A stretch of 64,000 nt of DNA from an uncultured Anaerotignum sp. GTDB lineage: Bacteria; Bacillota; Clostridia; Lachnospirales; Anaerotignaceae. Below, piece by piece: positions 42,644 through 51,850 of the stretch. The stretch's first letter is position 1, and each line of letters begins with the position of its first letter. Both the position numbers and the translations under genes were made by a program. The stretch is taken from assembly GCF_934277605.1 (NCBI RefSeq), contig NZ_CAKQVD010000001.1, positions 1-64,000 of the forward strand, given 5' to 3'. The notes beneath the pieces were generated by a model. It saw only the letters and a list, made by a program, of their open reading frames with translations, was not told where the DNA came from and made no database searches.

Positions 42644-44797
42644 TCACGCTTTTCCGCCCTCTCTGATAAAATCCATCAGCTCTATCTGCCCGCCCTTGTC
42701 CTTGTTCAGAATCAAAACCGCCGTTCCTTTCTCGCCCGTCTGCGGCAATGTCACCGCCACGCGCTCGGATTTGTTCTTTTTCAGCAGCAGCTTCATCAGT
42801 CCGCCGTCCAGCTCCACCCCGTAGGGCTTTAGGCTGTCCTTCCAAACAGAAAATTTACAGCCGCTTTTCCAGCCCGCACAATAAAAGGATTTCGAGTTCT
42901 CCAAAATATCCCTTTGGCAAAGCGGGCATTTCCCAAAGGCATTGGTTTTCCGCCGTTTTCCTCTTATCTGTTCCTCCGGAAACACCACATCTGCCCGTCG
43001 GCCAGATGCCGCATCCTGTATCAAAAACCGCACATAACGGCGGATGCTTGCCATAAACCGCTCCTCCGTCATTTTTCCCTTCGCAATCGAGGAAAGTCCT
43101 TTTTCCCATTTGCCCGTGGTCTGCGGCGAACGCATTTCCTGCGGCACCACCTCAATCAGCTTTCTGCCCTTTTCCGTCGGCAAAAGGGTTTTCCCCTTTC
43201 TCGTCAGATAGCCCACCGTCAGCAGTCGCTCAATGATGGCGGCTCTGGTCGCAGGGGTGCCTAAGCCGCTGTCCTTCATCTGCTCCCTCAGTGCCTCATC
43301 CTCCACAAAGCGTCCCGCATTTTCCATGGCAGAAAGCAAAGAGCTTTCCGTATAGGGCTTGGGGGGCTGTGTCTTTTTCCGCAAAAGCTCCATTTTTTGA
43401 ATCGTGCGTGTCTCCCCTTCCTGCAAGGGCGGCAGGTTTTGCTCCGTCTCCTCCTTGGGCCTTTTCTTTTTCGTCACAGTCGGCACAAGCGCCTTTTCCA
43501 CCGCCTGCCAGCCCTCCTCCAGCACAACCGTCCCTTTGGAAAGGAAACGCTCCTCCTCTGCCTCCGCATAAGCCTTCGTAACCTCATATCTGTAATACGG
43601 ATAAAAAACCGCCAAAAACCGTGCAGCCACCAGAGAAAACACCTTGCCCTCCTCATCGGAAAGGCTCTCCGGCCGCAGCTTTGCATCCGTCGGGATGATG
43701 GCATGGTGGTCTGTCACCCTTGTGTTATCAATGATACGCTTGGAAAAGGCTATTTTTTCCGTCAATGGCTGTGCATAGGGGGCATATTCCGGAATCTCCA
43801 GCAAACGCCGCACAGTGCTTTGCACCTTCCCCTTCATGTCGTCGCTCAGATAACGGCTGTCTGTTCTCGGGTAGGTAATCATTTTTCGCTTTTCATATAG
43901 GCTTTGTGCAATGTCCAACGTCTTTTTCGCAGAAAACCCGAATTTTTTGTTGCACTCCCTCTGTAATTCCGTCAAATCATAAAGCAGGGGCGGCGGTGTT
44001 TTCTTTTCTTCCTTCTCCACCTTCGTAACGGTCGCAGCCTTGCCGTTTACCTTCTCCAAAATCGCCTGCGCCGTTTCCTCCTTCTCTATGCGGCTATGCT
44101 CCTCCTTGTCAATCCAAAGCCCCGTATAGCCGCCAAAGTCTGCCTGCAATTCAAAATAATCCTCCGCCTGAAAGGCATCAATCTCCTTCTGCCGCTCCAC
44201 AATCAAGGCCAAGGTCGGTGTCTGCACACGCCCAATGCTCAATAAGGCATGATATTGCAGGGTGTAGGCCCTTGTGGCGTTCATCCCCACCAGCCAGTCC
44301 GCCTCACTTCTGCACTTTGCGGAGGTGTATAATAAGTCATATTCTCTGCCGTCCTTCAGCGTTCTGAAGCCCTCCTTGATGGCCTCCTCTGTCATACTGC
44401 TGATCCAGAGCCGCTGAAACGGCTTTTTGCATTTCGTAATTTCATAAATATAGCGGAAAATCAGCTCTCCCTCTCTCCCGCTGTCCGTTGCCGAAATCAA
44501 GCTGTCAATCTCCTTGCTGTGCATCCATTGGTGCAAAATCTTCAGCTGCTCCCTTGTCTGCTCGATTGCCTTCAGCTTCATTTCCTCAGGAAGAATCGGC
44601 AATGTGGAAAAATTCCATTTCTTATATTTCTCGTCATATTCCTCCGGCTCGGCAAGGGTAACCAAATGCCCGACAGCCCAGGAAACCACATAACGCTCCC
44701 CAATCAGACAGCCGTCCCCCTTCTGCTTCGCCTGCAAAACCTTCGCAATATCCCTTGCCACAGATGGCTTCTCGGCAATCACCAGAATCCTTCCCAT
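42644..44797 (-). CDS. topB: DNA topoisomerase III (type IA)
   Basis: This 717-residue type IA topoisomerase relaxes and decatenates DNA through a 5'-phosphotyrosine link. It begins MGRILVIAEKPSVARDIAKV (Toprim), with SATDSGREGELIFRYIY as the acidic site, and the active-site Tyr in KMITYPRTDSRYLSDDM. LSIGRVQTPTLALIVERQKE lies in between. The C-terminus carries a single zinc-finger-like module (CPLCQRDI, then CAGWKSGC). The size and Toprim pattern fit Firmicute TopB rather than TopA. The ribosome site is GGGAGGAAGCTGAA. Confidence 0.95.
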   Translation of the reverse strand: MGRILVIAEKPSVARDIAKVLQAKQKGDGCLIGERYVVSWAVGHLVTLAEPEEYDEKYKKWNFSTLPILPEEMKLKAIEQTREQLKILHQWMHSKEIDSLISATDSGREGELIFRYIYEITKCKKPFQRLWISSMTEEAIKEGFRTLKDGREYDLLYTSAKCRSEADWLVGMNATRAYTLQYHALLSIGRVQTPTLALIVERQKEIDAFQAEDYFELQADFGGYTGLWIDKEEHSRIEKEETAQAILEKVNGKAATVTKVEKEEKKTPPPLLYDLTELQRECNKKFGFSAKKTLDIAQSLYEKRKMITYPRTDSRYLSDDMKGKVQSTVRRLLEIPEYAPYAQPLTEKIAFSKRIIDNTRVTDHHAIIPTDAKLRPESLSDEEGKVFSLVAARFLAVFYPYYRYEVTKAYAEAEEERFLSKGTVVLEEGWQAVEKALVPTVTKKKRPKEETEQNLPPLQEGETRTIQKMELLRKKTQPPKPYTESSLLSAMENAGRFVEDEALREQMKDSGLGTPATRAAIIERLLTVGYLTRKGKTLLPTEKGRKLIEVVPQEMRSPQTTGKWEKGLSSIAKGKMTEERFMASIRRYVRFLIQDAASGRRADVVFPEEQIRGKRRKTNAFGKCPLCQRDILENSKSFYCAGWKSGCKFSVWKDSLKPYGVELDGGLMKLLLKKNKSERVAVTLPQTGEKGTAVLILNKDKGGQIELMDFIREGGKA

Positions 44798-44926
44798 TTC
44801 AGCTTCCTCCCTTCCGTTTTTCTAACCGTTGCTTACAAATGATACCATCTTCTTCCCAAATTGGCAAATGCCGCACCGCCTTTTGCATTTTAAAAATCAT
44901 CTAAGGCAGTCCCTATGTCGCTCTAT

Positions 44927-44943
44927 GTAGTACACTTTACTAC
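44927..44943 (+). promoter_or_regulatory. Inverted repeat upstream of the degV promoter
   Basis: GTAGT-ACACTTT-ACTAC, followed by CAGTG-TAT-CAGTG (44946-44958). The elements lie just before the -35 and could bind a regulator. Confidence 0.3.
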
Positions 44944-44965
44944 GTCAGTGTATCAGTGTTTTTTA

Positions 44966-44994
44966 TTGACAATGCCGAAAAATCAAAGTAAAAT
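44966..44994 (+). promoter_or_regulatory. Promoter of degV
   Basis: TTGACA, 17 bases, TAAAAT, about 60 bases before the degV start. Confidence 0.85.
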
Positions 44995-45053
44995 AAACCG
45001 ATAGAAAGACTTTTTCAATCAATGCTTTGCAGAAAAAACGGAGGAAACGCTCT

Positions 45054-45938
45054 ATGTCTACATATAAAATACTTTCCGATACCTCCTGCGATATTCCCGC
45101 CGCAATGCTGGAACAGTTGGATGTGACCTATGTCCCCTTTCATGTTTCCTTTGATACAGTAAATTATCTAAAGGAATTGCAGGATATCACCCCCGATGAA
45201 TTTTACGATAAAATCAATGCCGAAAAAATCTATCCCAAAACCTCTCTGCCCTCCATGCAGGATTATATGGATGCCATGGAGCCTGTTTTGCAGGCAGGCA
45301 AGGATGTTTTCTGCATCTGCCTTACGTCAAAATTCAGCGGCTCCTATCAAAGCGCCGTCAATGCGGCAGAGCTTATGCGGGAAGCCTATCCCGAACGCAA
45401 AATCAAGGTTCTGGATAGTGCCTGTGTGACAGGCTCCCAAGGGCTTTTGGTCTATGAGGCGTGCCGCATGAGAGATGCGGGCTTTTCCATGGAGGAGCTG
45501 ATTGCCGTTCTCGATAAGCAAAAATATATGACAAAAATCAACTTTACCGTCGATTCTTTGGACTATCTCCAAAAGGGCGGCAGAATCGGCAAGGCCGCCG
45601 CATTGGCAGGCACAATCCTGAATATCAAGCCGATTATCGTCATGCAAAATGGCGAGCTGCACCCCGAAAGCAAGGTGCGTGGGCATAAAAAGGCCCTCAA
45701 AACCATCTTGGATATGACAAGAAATGAAATCGGCAGCGAAAAGGAACACTATCGCGTGCTGTTGGTGCGTGGGGAAAAGGAGCGCCATGCCACCGTAGAA
45801 GAAATGCGTCAGACCCTCTTGGCAGAAGGCTTCGATGTGATGGATGAAATCTGGCCCGTCGGCATCACCATCGGTACCCATACCGGTCCCACCCCCATCG
45901 GCATCTGCTATATCAAGAAATATGAATATGTGAAGTAA
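45054..45938 (+). CDS. DegV-family fatty-acid-binding protein
   Basis: This 294-residue cytoplasmic protein begins MSTYKILSDTSCDIPAAMLE and has KTSLPSMQDYMDAM, CLTSKFSGSYQSAVNAAEL, DYLQKGGRIGKAAALAG and a C-terminal IGTHTGPTPIGICY, all DegV (FakB-like) signatures with the conserved Ser/Thr that hold a fatty-acid carboxylate. FakB proteins hand fatty acids to the FakA kinase for phospholipid synthesis. No fakA gene is nearby, so the lipid role is inferred from family. The ATG used has CGGAGGAAACGCT ahead. Confidence 0.92.
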   Translation: MSTYKILSDTSCDIPAAMLEQLDVTYVPFHVSFDTVNYLKELQDITPDEFYDKINAEKIYPKTSLPSMQDYMDAMEPVLQAGKDVFCICLTSKFSGSYQSAVNAAELMREAYPERKIKVLDSACVTGSQGLLVYEACRMRDAGFSMEELIAVLDKQKYMTKINFTVDSLDYLQKGGRIGKAAALAGTILNIKPIIVMQNGELHPESKVRGHKKALKTILDMTRNEIGSEKEHYRVLLVRGEKERHATVEEMRQTLLAEGFDVMDEIWPVGITIGTHTGPTPIGICYIKKYEYVK

Positions 45939-45948
45939 AATAGCAAAA

Positions 45949-45984
45949 GCCCTCGGAAAGCACTCTCCAAGGGCTGTTTTTTTG
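45949..45984 (+). terminator. Terminator after degV
   Basis: AGCCCTCGG and CCAAGGGCT pair with one mismatch and are followed by TTTTTTT. Confidence 0.85.
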
Positions 45985-46064
45985 CTCTTTTTCATTTTTT
46001 CTCTCGTCAGCGAAAAATCCTCTCCAAAAAACGCTCTCCGCTTTTCAGAAGCCTGTCGGCAATC

Positions 46065-46232
46065 TCATTTTTCCTGATTCTCTATCGCATAAATCACACA
46101 GGCAATTCCGGCAATCAAGGAAAATAAAATCGCACCGCCCATCGCCTCATCTATTCTAATGCCCACGAAAAACCCAATCAAGCCCGCAATCAGCATCACA
46201 AAAATAGAAACAATCATTCTAAATAAACGCAT
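46065..46232 (-). CDS. Small two-helix membrane protein, unknown function
   Basis: This 55-residue protein begins MRLFRMIVSIFVMLIAGLIG and has a second helix GGAILFSLIAGIACVIYAI, ending in a charged tail ENQEK. No family was recognised. The start chosen has a GGAAGGGGGTG site; an ATG seven codons upstream is also in frame. It is a single gene between degV and pheT, convergent with degV. It could be a small transporter accessory or a stress protein, but nothing in the sequence decides. Confidence 0.55.
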   Translation of the reverse strand: MRLFRMIVSIFVMLIAGLIGFFVGIRIDEAMGGAILFSLIAGIACVIYAIENQEK

Positions 46233-46342
46233 ACCTGCACCCCCTTCCACCATTTCCTTTTACTGTTATTTTACTATTATTTACACTATTTTTTAAATAG
46301 ATTCTTCTAAACCTCTTTCAGGCGCACCTGCGCCGCCCCTAC

Positions 46343-46374
46343 AAAAAAACCGCCGCACCATCAGGTGTGGCGGT
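46343..46374 (-). terminator. Terminator after pheT
   Basis: On the minus strand ACCGCCACACC-TGAT-GGTGCGGCGGT followed by TTTTTTT. A short GGCGCA-CC-TGCGCC palindrome lies just beyond (46321-46334). Confidence 0.88.
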
Positions 46375-46399
46375 TCTGTCTCTCGGAAATCCCGATTCC

Positions 46400-48799
46400 T
46401 TATTTATCTCTCAGCTGTGCGCCCAGCTCCTCTGCCAAGCCCTTCAAAATCTGCTCCATTGCATCTGCAATATCCGTATCCGCCAATGTCTTTTCTGCAC
46501 TGCGGAAGGAAATGGAATATGCCACAGATTTGTAGCCTGCTTCAATCTGCGCCCCCTGATATACGTCAAAGAGCTTAACCTCCTCCAGATATGCGCCGCC
46601 ATTTTTCTTAATGACATCCGCAATCTCCTTCACGGTTACATCCTCCTTCACCAGCATCGCAATATCTCTTGTCAGTGCGGGGAATTTCGGCAATGCCTGA
46701 TAAACCACATCTCTGTTCGCATTTGCAATCACCTTTTCCATATCCAAAACTGCCAGATATGCTCTTGTGCCAATGCCGTAGTTTTTCAGCACCGCAGGGT
46801 GCAGCTCGCCCAGATAGCCAATGCTTTCGCCGTTTACCACAACAGAAGCCGTTCTGCCGGGGTGCATCCAAGGCAGTGCCTTTTCTGTCACATATTCTGC
46901 CACTTTGCTCATGCCCAGAACGTGCATCAGGTGTTCCACAATCCCCTTCAGGTCATAGAAATCCATGTTGCCGTACATCCCCATCGTCAGTGCGGGAATT
47001 TCGTGCGGCAGCTCTGTCAAGGGCAGTGCCTTGGGAATATAAACCTTCGCAACCTCAAACAAGCCTGCGCTTTCGTTTCTTCTGTTATAGTTTGTTGCCA
47101 AGGAAGTGAGGATACCATTGAAGGAAACCGTTCTCATGATGGAGAAATCCTCGCCCAGAGGGTTGGAAATCACAATCGCCTTTCTCAAGTCGCTGTCCGC
47201 AGGAATCAGCAGCTTGTCAAACACCTTCGGGCTTTCAAAGCTATATGTCATTGCCTCGCACAGACCGTTTGCAATCACAGTATCCTTTACCAGTGCGGTA
47301 ATGCTCTGTGCATAGGTTCTCTTGCCAACCGTAGGTGTGCCGGAGGCCAAGGTTGCCTCAATTTTATTATAGCCGTAGAAGCGTGCAATTTCCTCTGCCA
47401 AGTCTGCCTGTGCCTCCAGGTCAGGACGGAAGGTAGGAATCGTTACAATATGGTTGACAGGATCCACCTTCAGCTCGATTTTTTCAAAAATCCTCTGCAT
47501 TTCTTCCTCGGAAATGCTTGTCCCCAGGAATTTGTTAATCCATGCAGGGTTATAGGAAAGCTGCCAAGGCTCTCTCTTGTTGGGGTATTCATCCACAACG
47601 CCGGGTACAACCTCGCCGGCACCCAAAAGCTCAACCAGCTGCACCGCACGGTTCACTGCCTCCAGTGCCAGATTGGGATCAAGTCCCTTTTCAAACTTGC
47701 TGGATGCGTCTGTACGCAGGCCAACCTTCTTCGCTGTGATACGCACATTCGGGCCGTCAAAGTTTGCGGATTCAAACAGCACCGCCTGAGAGCCATCCAC
47801 AATCATGGAATTTTCGCCACCCATTACGCCTGCAATCGCAACCGCCTTTTCGGGATCGGCAATCACAAGCATGGAAGGATCAAGGCTTCGCACCTGTCCG
47901 TCCAGTGTTGTAATGGTTTCGCCCTCTTTTGCGTTTCTAACAATAATATGGCTGTCCTTGATGGTTTCGATGGAGAATGCGTGCATCGGCTGTCCCATTT
48001 CAATCATCACATAGTTTGTGATATCAACGATGTTGTTGATGGGGCGCACGCCTGCCATGCGCAGTCTTTTTCTCATCCATCTGGGAGAAGGCCCGATTTT
48101 TACATTCTTTACCACTCTGGCTGCATATCTGGGGCAAAGGGTAGGGTTTTCAATCGTAACCTTAACAAAATCCTCTGCCTTGCCCTCTGCCTTCTCCTCC
48201 ACCTTGATTTCGGGGTAGTGGAAGGGAATGTCATAGGTTGCGGCAGCCTCTCTTGCAATCCCCAAAACAGAGAAGCAGTCAGGTCTGTTGGAGGTGATTT
48301 CATATTCCACCACTTCATCCTTCAAATCCAGCACCTCAACAATATCCTTGCCCACCTCCACGGGTTCGGGGAAGATATAAATGCCATATTCGGGTGCTTC
48401 GGGGAAATCGTGTCTGTCACAGCCCAATTCCTCCACAGAGCAAAGCATCCCTTCGGAAACAACCCCACGCAGCTCGCCTGTATGGATTTCCTTGCCGCCT
48501 GCAATCACAGAATTGTTCAGCGCAACGGGTACATAATCGCCCACTCTCACATTAGGTGCGCCTGTCACAATGGTCAAATCCTTGCCCTGCCCCGCATCAA
48601 TGGTGCAGATTACCAGCTTATCGGCATCGGGGTGCTTTGTGATTTCCTTAATGTGACCGGTTACCACATTTTTGATTTCGCCGGCTACGGTTGTGTAGCC
48701 CTCCACTTTAGAACCGGAAAGCGTGATATCCTCAATAAAATCCTTGATATCCGCTGTAACGGGTGCATATTCCTTCATCCAAGACATAGGTACGTCCAT
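46400..48799 (-). CDS. pheT: Phenylalanyl-tRNA synthetase beta subunit
   Basis: PheT forms the alpha2-beta2 synthetase with PheS and edits mischarged Tyr. The 799-residue protein begins MDVPMSWMKEYAPVTADIKD, with the tRNA-binding domain (about 40-150, ITKHPDADKLVICTIDAGQG), B3/B4 editing region, B5 domain, a core fold, and a C-terminal anticodon-binding FDX-ACB domain (about 705-798, FPALTRDIAMLVKEDV). An upstream frame extension is not supported by a ribosome site; AAAGGAG precedes the ATG used. It follows pheS across a 145-base gap with three hairpins. Confidence 0.96.
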   Translation of the reverse strand: MDVPMSWMKEYAPVTADIKDFIEDITLSGSKVEGYTTVAGEIKNVVTGHIKEITKHPDADKLVICTIDAGQGKDLTIVTGAPNVRVGDYVPVALNNSVIAGGKEIHTGELRGVVSEGMLCSVEELGCDRHDFPEAPEYGIYIFPEPVEVGKDIVEVLDLKDEVVEYEITSNRPDCFSVLGIAREAAATYDIPFHYPEIKVEEKAEGKAEDFVKVTIENPTLCPRYAARVVKNVKIGPSPRWMRKRLRMAGVRPINNIVDITNYVMIEMGQPMHAFSIETIKDSHIIVRNAKEGETITTLDGQVRSLDPSMLVIADPEKAVAIAGVMGGENSMIVDGSQAVLFESANFDGPNVRITAKKVGLRTDASSKFEKGLDPNLALEAVNRAVQLVELLGAGEVVPGVVDEYPNKREPWQLSYNPAWINKFLGTSISEEEMQRIFEKIELKVDPVNHIVTIPTFRPDLEAQADLAEEIARFYGYNKIEATLASGTPTVGKRTYAQSITALVKDTVIANGLCEAMTYSFESPKVFDKLLIPADSDLRKAIVISNPLGEDFSIMRTVSFNGILTSLATNYNRRNESAGLFEVAKVYIPKALPLTELPHEIPALTMGMYGNMDFYDLKGIVEHLMHVLGMSKVAEYVTEKALPWMHPGRTASVVVNGESIGYLGELHPAVLKNYGIGTRAYLAVLDMEKVIANANRDVVYQALPKFPALTRDIAMLVKEDVTVKEIADVIKKNGGAYLEEVKLFDVYQGAQIEAGYKSVAYSISFRSAEKTLADTDIADAMEQILKGLAEELGAQLRDK

Positions 48800-48826
48800 G
48801 AAATTAACTCTCCTTTCTTTTTCTCC

Positions 48827-48898
48827 GAGGACTCCGTCCTCAGACTCCTGCAAGGGGATAATCCCCTTGACCCTATACGCAAAAGCATCCTCTTTTGC
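48827..48898. repeat. Three consecutive hairpins in the pheS-pheT gap
   Basis: GAGGAC-TCC-GTCCTC (48827-48841), CAAGGGGAT-A-ATCCCCTTG (48851-48869) and GCAAAAG/CTTTTGC (48879-48898) follow each other. None has a T run, so they are not simple terminators. The layout resembles dispersed intergenic palindromes seen in Clostridia; only one copy is seen in this window. Confidence 0.6.
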
Positions 48899-48944
48899 AA
48901 ATAAATACGGAATATAAATTTATTTTCAAATTCCCACGGTCTTT

Positions 48945-49964
48945 TTAGAACTGCTTCAGGAATTTCGCATCGTTTTCAAACAGCAGGCGCAGGTCTGTAA
49001 TGCCGTATCTCTGCATTGCAACACGCTCCAAGCCCATGCCGAAGGCAAAGCCGCTGTATTCCTCGGGATCAATGCCGCTCATTTTCAGCACCTTGGGGTG
49101 TACCATGCCGCAGCCCAGCAGCTCAATGTAGCCCTCGCCCTTGCACACACGGCAGCCCTCGCCGCCACAGGCAAAGCAGGTTACGTCCATCTCCGCACTC
49201 GGCTCTGTGAAGGGGAAGTGGTGCGGGCGGAAACGAACCTTTGTATCCTCGCCGAACAGCTCCTTCGCAAACACAGCCAATGCGCCCTTCAGGTCGCCCA
49301 TGGTTACGTTCTTGTCGATTACCATGCCCTCTAACTGATGGAATACGGGGGAATGGGTTGCATCCACCTCATCGGAACGATACACCGCACCGGGACAAAC
49401 CATACGAATCGGCAGATTGCCCTTTTCCATGGTACGCACCTGTACGGGAGAGGTCTGTGTACGCAGCAGAATGTCCCCGTTGATGTAGAAGGTATCCTGT
49501 TCATCCTTTGCGGGATGGTTTGCGGGAATATTCAGCGCCTCAAAGTTATAATAATCCTTCTCAATCTCAGGGCCGTCAGCCACCTCGTAGCCCATGCCCT
49601 TGAAGATATCGCAGATTTCATCAATCACAATGCTCATGGGGTGCTTATGCCCCTCCGGTCTTTCCTTGCCGGGCATGGTTACGTCGATTTTTTCTGCCTC
49701 CAGTCTGTGTGCCAGCTCAGCCGCCTCCAGACGCTTCTTGCTTTCCTCCAGCATTTTTTCAATGCTCTGTCTCACTTCATTTGCCATCTGCCCGATGATT
49801 GGTCTTTCCTCAGCGGAGAGCTTGCCCATTTCCTTCAAAATGGCAGTCAATTCGCCCTTCTTCCCCAGAAATTTAACCTTTAAATCATCCACATCCTTGA
49901 TTTCTCTTGCATCTTGGAATGCAGTCAGTGCTTTTTGCTGGATTTGTTTCAGCTTATCCTTCAT
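48945..49964 (-). CDS. pheS: Phenylalanyl-tRNA synthetase alpha subunit
   Basis: PheS holds the catalytic class II core. The 339-residue protein has an N-terminal coiled coil (about 1-85), motif 2 with FHQLEGMVIDKNVTMGDLKG, KVRFRPHHFPFTEPSAEMDV and motif 3 GFAFGMGLERVAMQRYGITD. TSPVQVRTMEKGNLPIRMVC is the motif 2 entry. The chosen ATG has AGAGGAGAAAGCAAAA ahead; an in-frame start 27 codons upstream lies inside the T-box terminator and is unlikely. It is the first gene of pheST, controlled by a T-box. Confidence 0.96.
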   Translation of the reverse strand: MKDKLKQIQQKALTAFQDAREIKDVDDLKVKFLGKKGELTAILKEMGKLSAEERPIIGQMANEVRQSIEKMLEESKKRLEAAELAHRLEAEKIDVTMPGKERPEGHKHPMSIVIDEICDIFKGMGYEVADGPEIEKDYYNFEALNIPANHPAKDEQDTFYINGDILLRTQTSPVQVRTMEKGNLPIRMVCPGAVYRSDEVDATHSPVFHQLEGMVIDKNVTMGDLKGALAVFAKELFGEDTKVRFRPHHFPFTEPSAEMDVTCFACGGEGCRVCKGEGYIELLGCGMVHPKVLKMSGIDPEEYSGFAFGMGLERVAMQRYGITDLRLLFENDAKFLKQF

Positions 49965-50021
49965 TTTTGCTTTCTCCTCTCTTTTGCAAGGTCTTTTCAG
50001 ATTTTTACGGGGGTTCACACC

Positions 50022-50262
50022 CAAAAAAGAAAAAGCCTCCGTCACACAAAGGGACGAAGGCTCGCGGTACCACCCAAATTCCTGCTATCACAGGCACTCT
50101 CATGCGTAACGAGCACGAAACGGACTCTCCTACTTTTTTGTGTTCAGAAAGCCGACTCCGATGGGAACTTCCGCAGCTTCACAGACTAAGGGCTCTTTCA
50201 GCTCGGCAACCCCGAAAGCCCTCTCTCTAAAGACGCTTCACTGCGTACTTTTCATCTTCACA
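50022..50262 (-). promoter_or_regulatory. T-box riboswitch, Phe specifier (UUC)
   Basis: On the minus strand the leader has the AGTA/AGAGAG stem I elements, an apical GGGCTTTC/GAAAGAGCCC stem, a specifier region GGAAGTTCCCATCGGAGT with TTC (50165-50167), and the T-box AATTTGGGTGGTACCGCG. It ends in a terminator, AGCCTTCGTC/GACGGAGGCT followed by TTTTTC, about 60 bases before pheS. Uncharged tRNA-Phe would pair with TTC and the T-box to block termination. The specifier fits the gene controlled. Confidence 0.93.
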
Positions 50263-50286
50263 GTCATTCAAAATCATAATAAATTC

Positions 50287-50314
50287 ATTTTAACATAACC
50301 AACGGGAAAGTCAA
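50287..50314 (-). promoter_or_regulatory. Promoter of the pheST T-box transcript
   Basis: On the minus strand TTGACT, 16 bases, TAAAAT, just upstream of the T-box start. Confidence 0.7.
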
Positions 50315-50337
50315 GAAATTTCCAAGAAAAAACCCCG

Positions 50338-51657
50338 TTATTCTCCCTTCAGCCGCTTCAAATGCTCCTTCATCCGCCGCTCCACGCCGTTCTCCGTCAT
50401 CGCATAATAAACCGTGCCAACCAATTCATCCGGCAAATATTGCTGCTCCACATAATGTCCGGGGTAATCATGTGCATATTTGTAGCCAATGCCATGCTCC
50501 AGCTCCTTCGCCCCGCTGTAATGGCTGTCCTTCAAATGCGGCGGCACCGTCCGAATCCGAATATTCCGCACATCGCAGAGCGCCCGGTCAATCCCCAAAT
50601 AGGCCGCATTGCTTTTCGGCGCACAAGCAACATAGGCCGCCGCCTGTGCCAAGGGAATCCGTCCCTCCGGCATCCCGATAAAATTTACCGCCTGCATAGC
50701 GGAAACCGCCACCTGCAAAGCGTGCGGATCTGCGTTGCCCACATCCTCCGAGGCACAAATCACAATCCTGCGTGCAATAAATTTCGGGTCTTCCCCCGCA
50801 TAAATCATCTTCGCCAAATAATATAGGGCGGCATCGGGATCGGAGCCACGCATACTCTTGATAAAGGCAGAAATCGTATCATAATGGTTGTCCCCATCCT
50901 TATCATAATTCAGCGCACGCTTTTGGATACACTCCTGCGCCTCTGCCAAGGTAATGTGAATCGTTTTGTCCGCCTGCGGCTCCGTTGTCAGCACCGCAAG
51001 CTCCAAGGCATTGAGGGCGGCTCTTGCATCTCCGTTTGCCGTATTTGCGAGAAAATCCAGTGCATCCACATCCATCCTCGCATGATAGATACCCATGCCG
51101 TTTTTCTCATCCGCCAACGCCCGCTCCAGCAGTCTTTTGATGTCCCTGTCCTCAAGCTGCCGCAGCTCAAAAACAATCGAGCGGGAAACCAATGCCTTGT
51201 TCACCTCAAAATAAGGGTTTTCCGTTGTTGCCCCAATCAAAATCAGCGTCCCGTCCTCGACGTGCGGCAAAAGTGCATCCTGCTGGCTTTTGTTGAACCT
51301 GTGAATCTCGTCAATAAACAAAATCGTCCTTTTGCCGTACATCCCAAGCTCCGCCTTGGCCTCCTCCACCGTCTCCTTGATTTCCTTTATGCCTGCGGTG
51401 GTGGCGTTGATTTGGCAAAACCTGCTTTTCGTGGTGTTGGCAATGATTTTCGCCAAGGTGGTCTTGCCTGTCCCCGGCGGGCCGTAAAAAATCACAGAGC
51501 TGAGCCTGTCACTCCGAATGGCTCTGTAAAGCAGCTTTCCCTTGCCGACAATATGCTCCTGCCCGACAAAATCCTCCAAGCAGCTTGGGCGCATCCTTGC
51601 CGCAAGCGGTGCCTCCTTGCCGCCCTGCAGGCTGCGGTTATATTCAAATAAATCCAT
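50338..51657 (-). CDS. rarA: Replication-associated recombination protein RarA (MgsA)
   Basis: RarA is a tetrameric AAA+ ATPase that acts at stalled replication forks. The 439-residue protein begins MDLFEYNRSLQGGKEAPLAA, with LEDFVGQEHIVGKGKLLYRA, Walker A VIFYGPPGTGKTTLAK, Walker B TILFIDEIHRFNKSQQD and sensor 1 LIGATTENPYFEVNKAL. The C-terminal MgsA domain contains YHYAHDYPGHYVEQQYLPD-like GYKYAHDYPGHYVEQQYLPD. The start used has GGTGAGAGAA ahead; a start seven codons upstream has no site. It is divergent from the NSS transporter gene. Confidence 0.95.
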   Translation of the reverse strand: MDLFEYNRSLQGGKEAPLAARMRPSCLEDFVGQEHIVGKGKLLYRAIRSDRLSSVIFYGPPGTGKTTLAKIIANTTKSRFCQINATTAGIKEIKETVEEAKAELGMYGKRTILFIDEIHRFNKSQQDALLPHVEDGTLILIGATTENPYFEVNKALVSRSIVFELRQLEDRDIKRLLERALADEKNGMGIYHARMDVDALDFLANTANGDARAALNALELAVLTTEPQADKTIHITLAEAQECIQKRALNYDKDGDNHYDTISAFIKSMRGSDPDAALYYLAKMIYAGEDPKFIARRIVICASEDVGNADPHALQVAVSAMQAVNFIGMPEGRIPLAQAAAYVACAPKSNAAYLGIDRALCDVRNIRIRTVPPHLKDSHYSGAKELEHGIGYKYAHDYPGHYVEQQYLPDELVGTVYYAMTENGVERRMKEHLKRLKGE

Positions 51658-51786
51658 TTCTCTCACCCGGCTTTCCATAAGTGCTATTTTTATTTTATAG
51701 TAGATGCTCCTTTATTTCAAGGAAAAAGCATTCCTTCTTTGTTTCCCGAAAAAACCATATAAACACCTGCGAATTTCCTTTTTCCA

Positions 51787-51816
51787 TTGTCTTCCCCCCC
51801 AAAAAGATGATATACT
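51787..51816 (+). promoter_or_regulatory. Promoter of the NSS symporter gene
   Basis: TTGTCT, 18 bases, TATACT with a TG one base before the -10 (extended -10), 35 bases before the start codon. Confidence 0.7.
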
Positions 51817-51850
51817 ACACAGGCATTTATCATTTTTAAAGGAGAAATTT

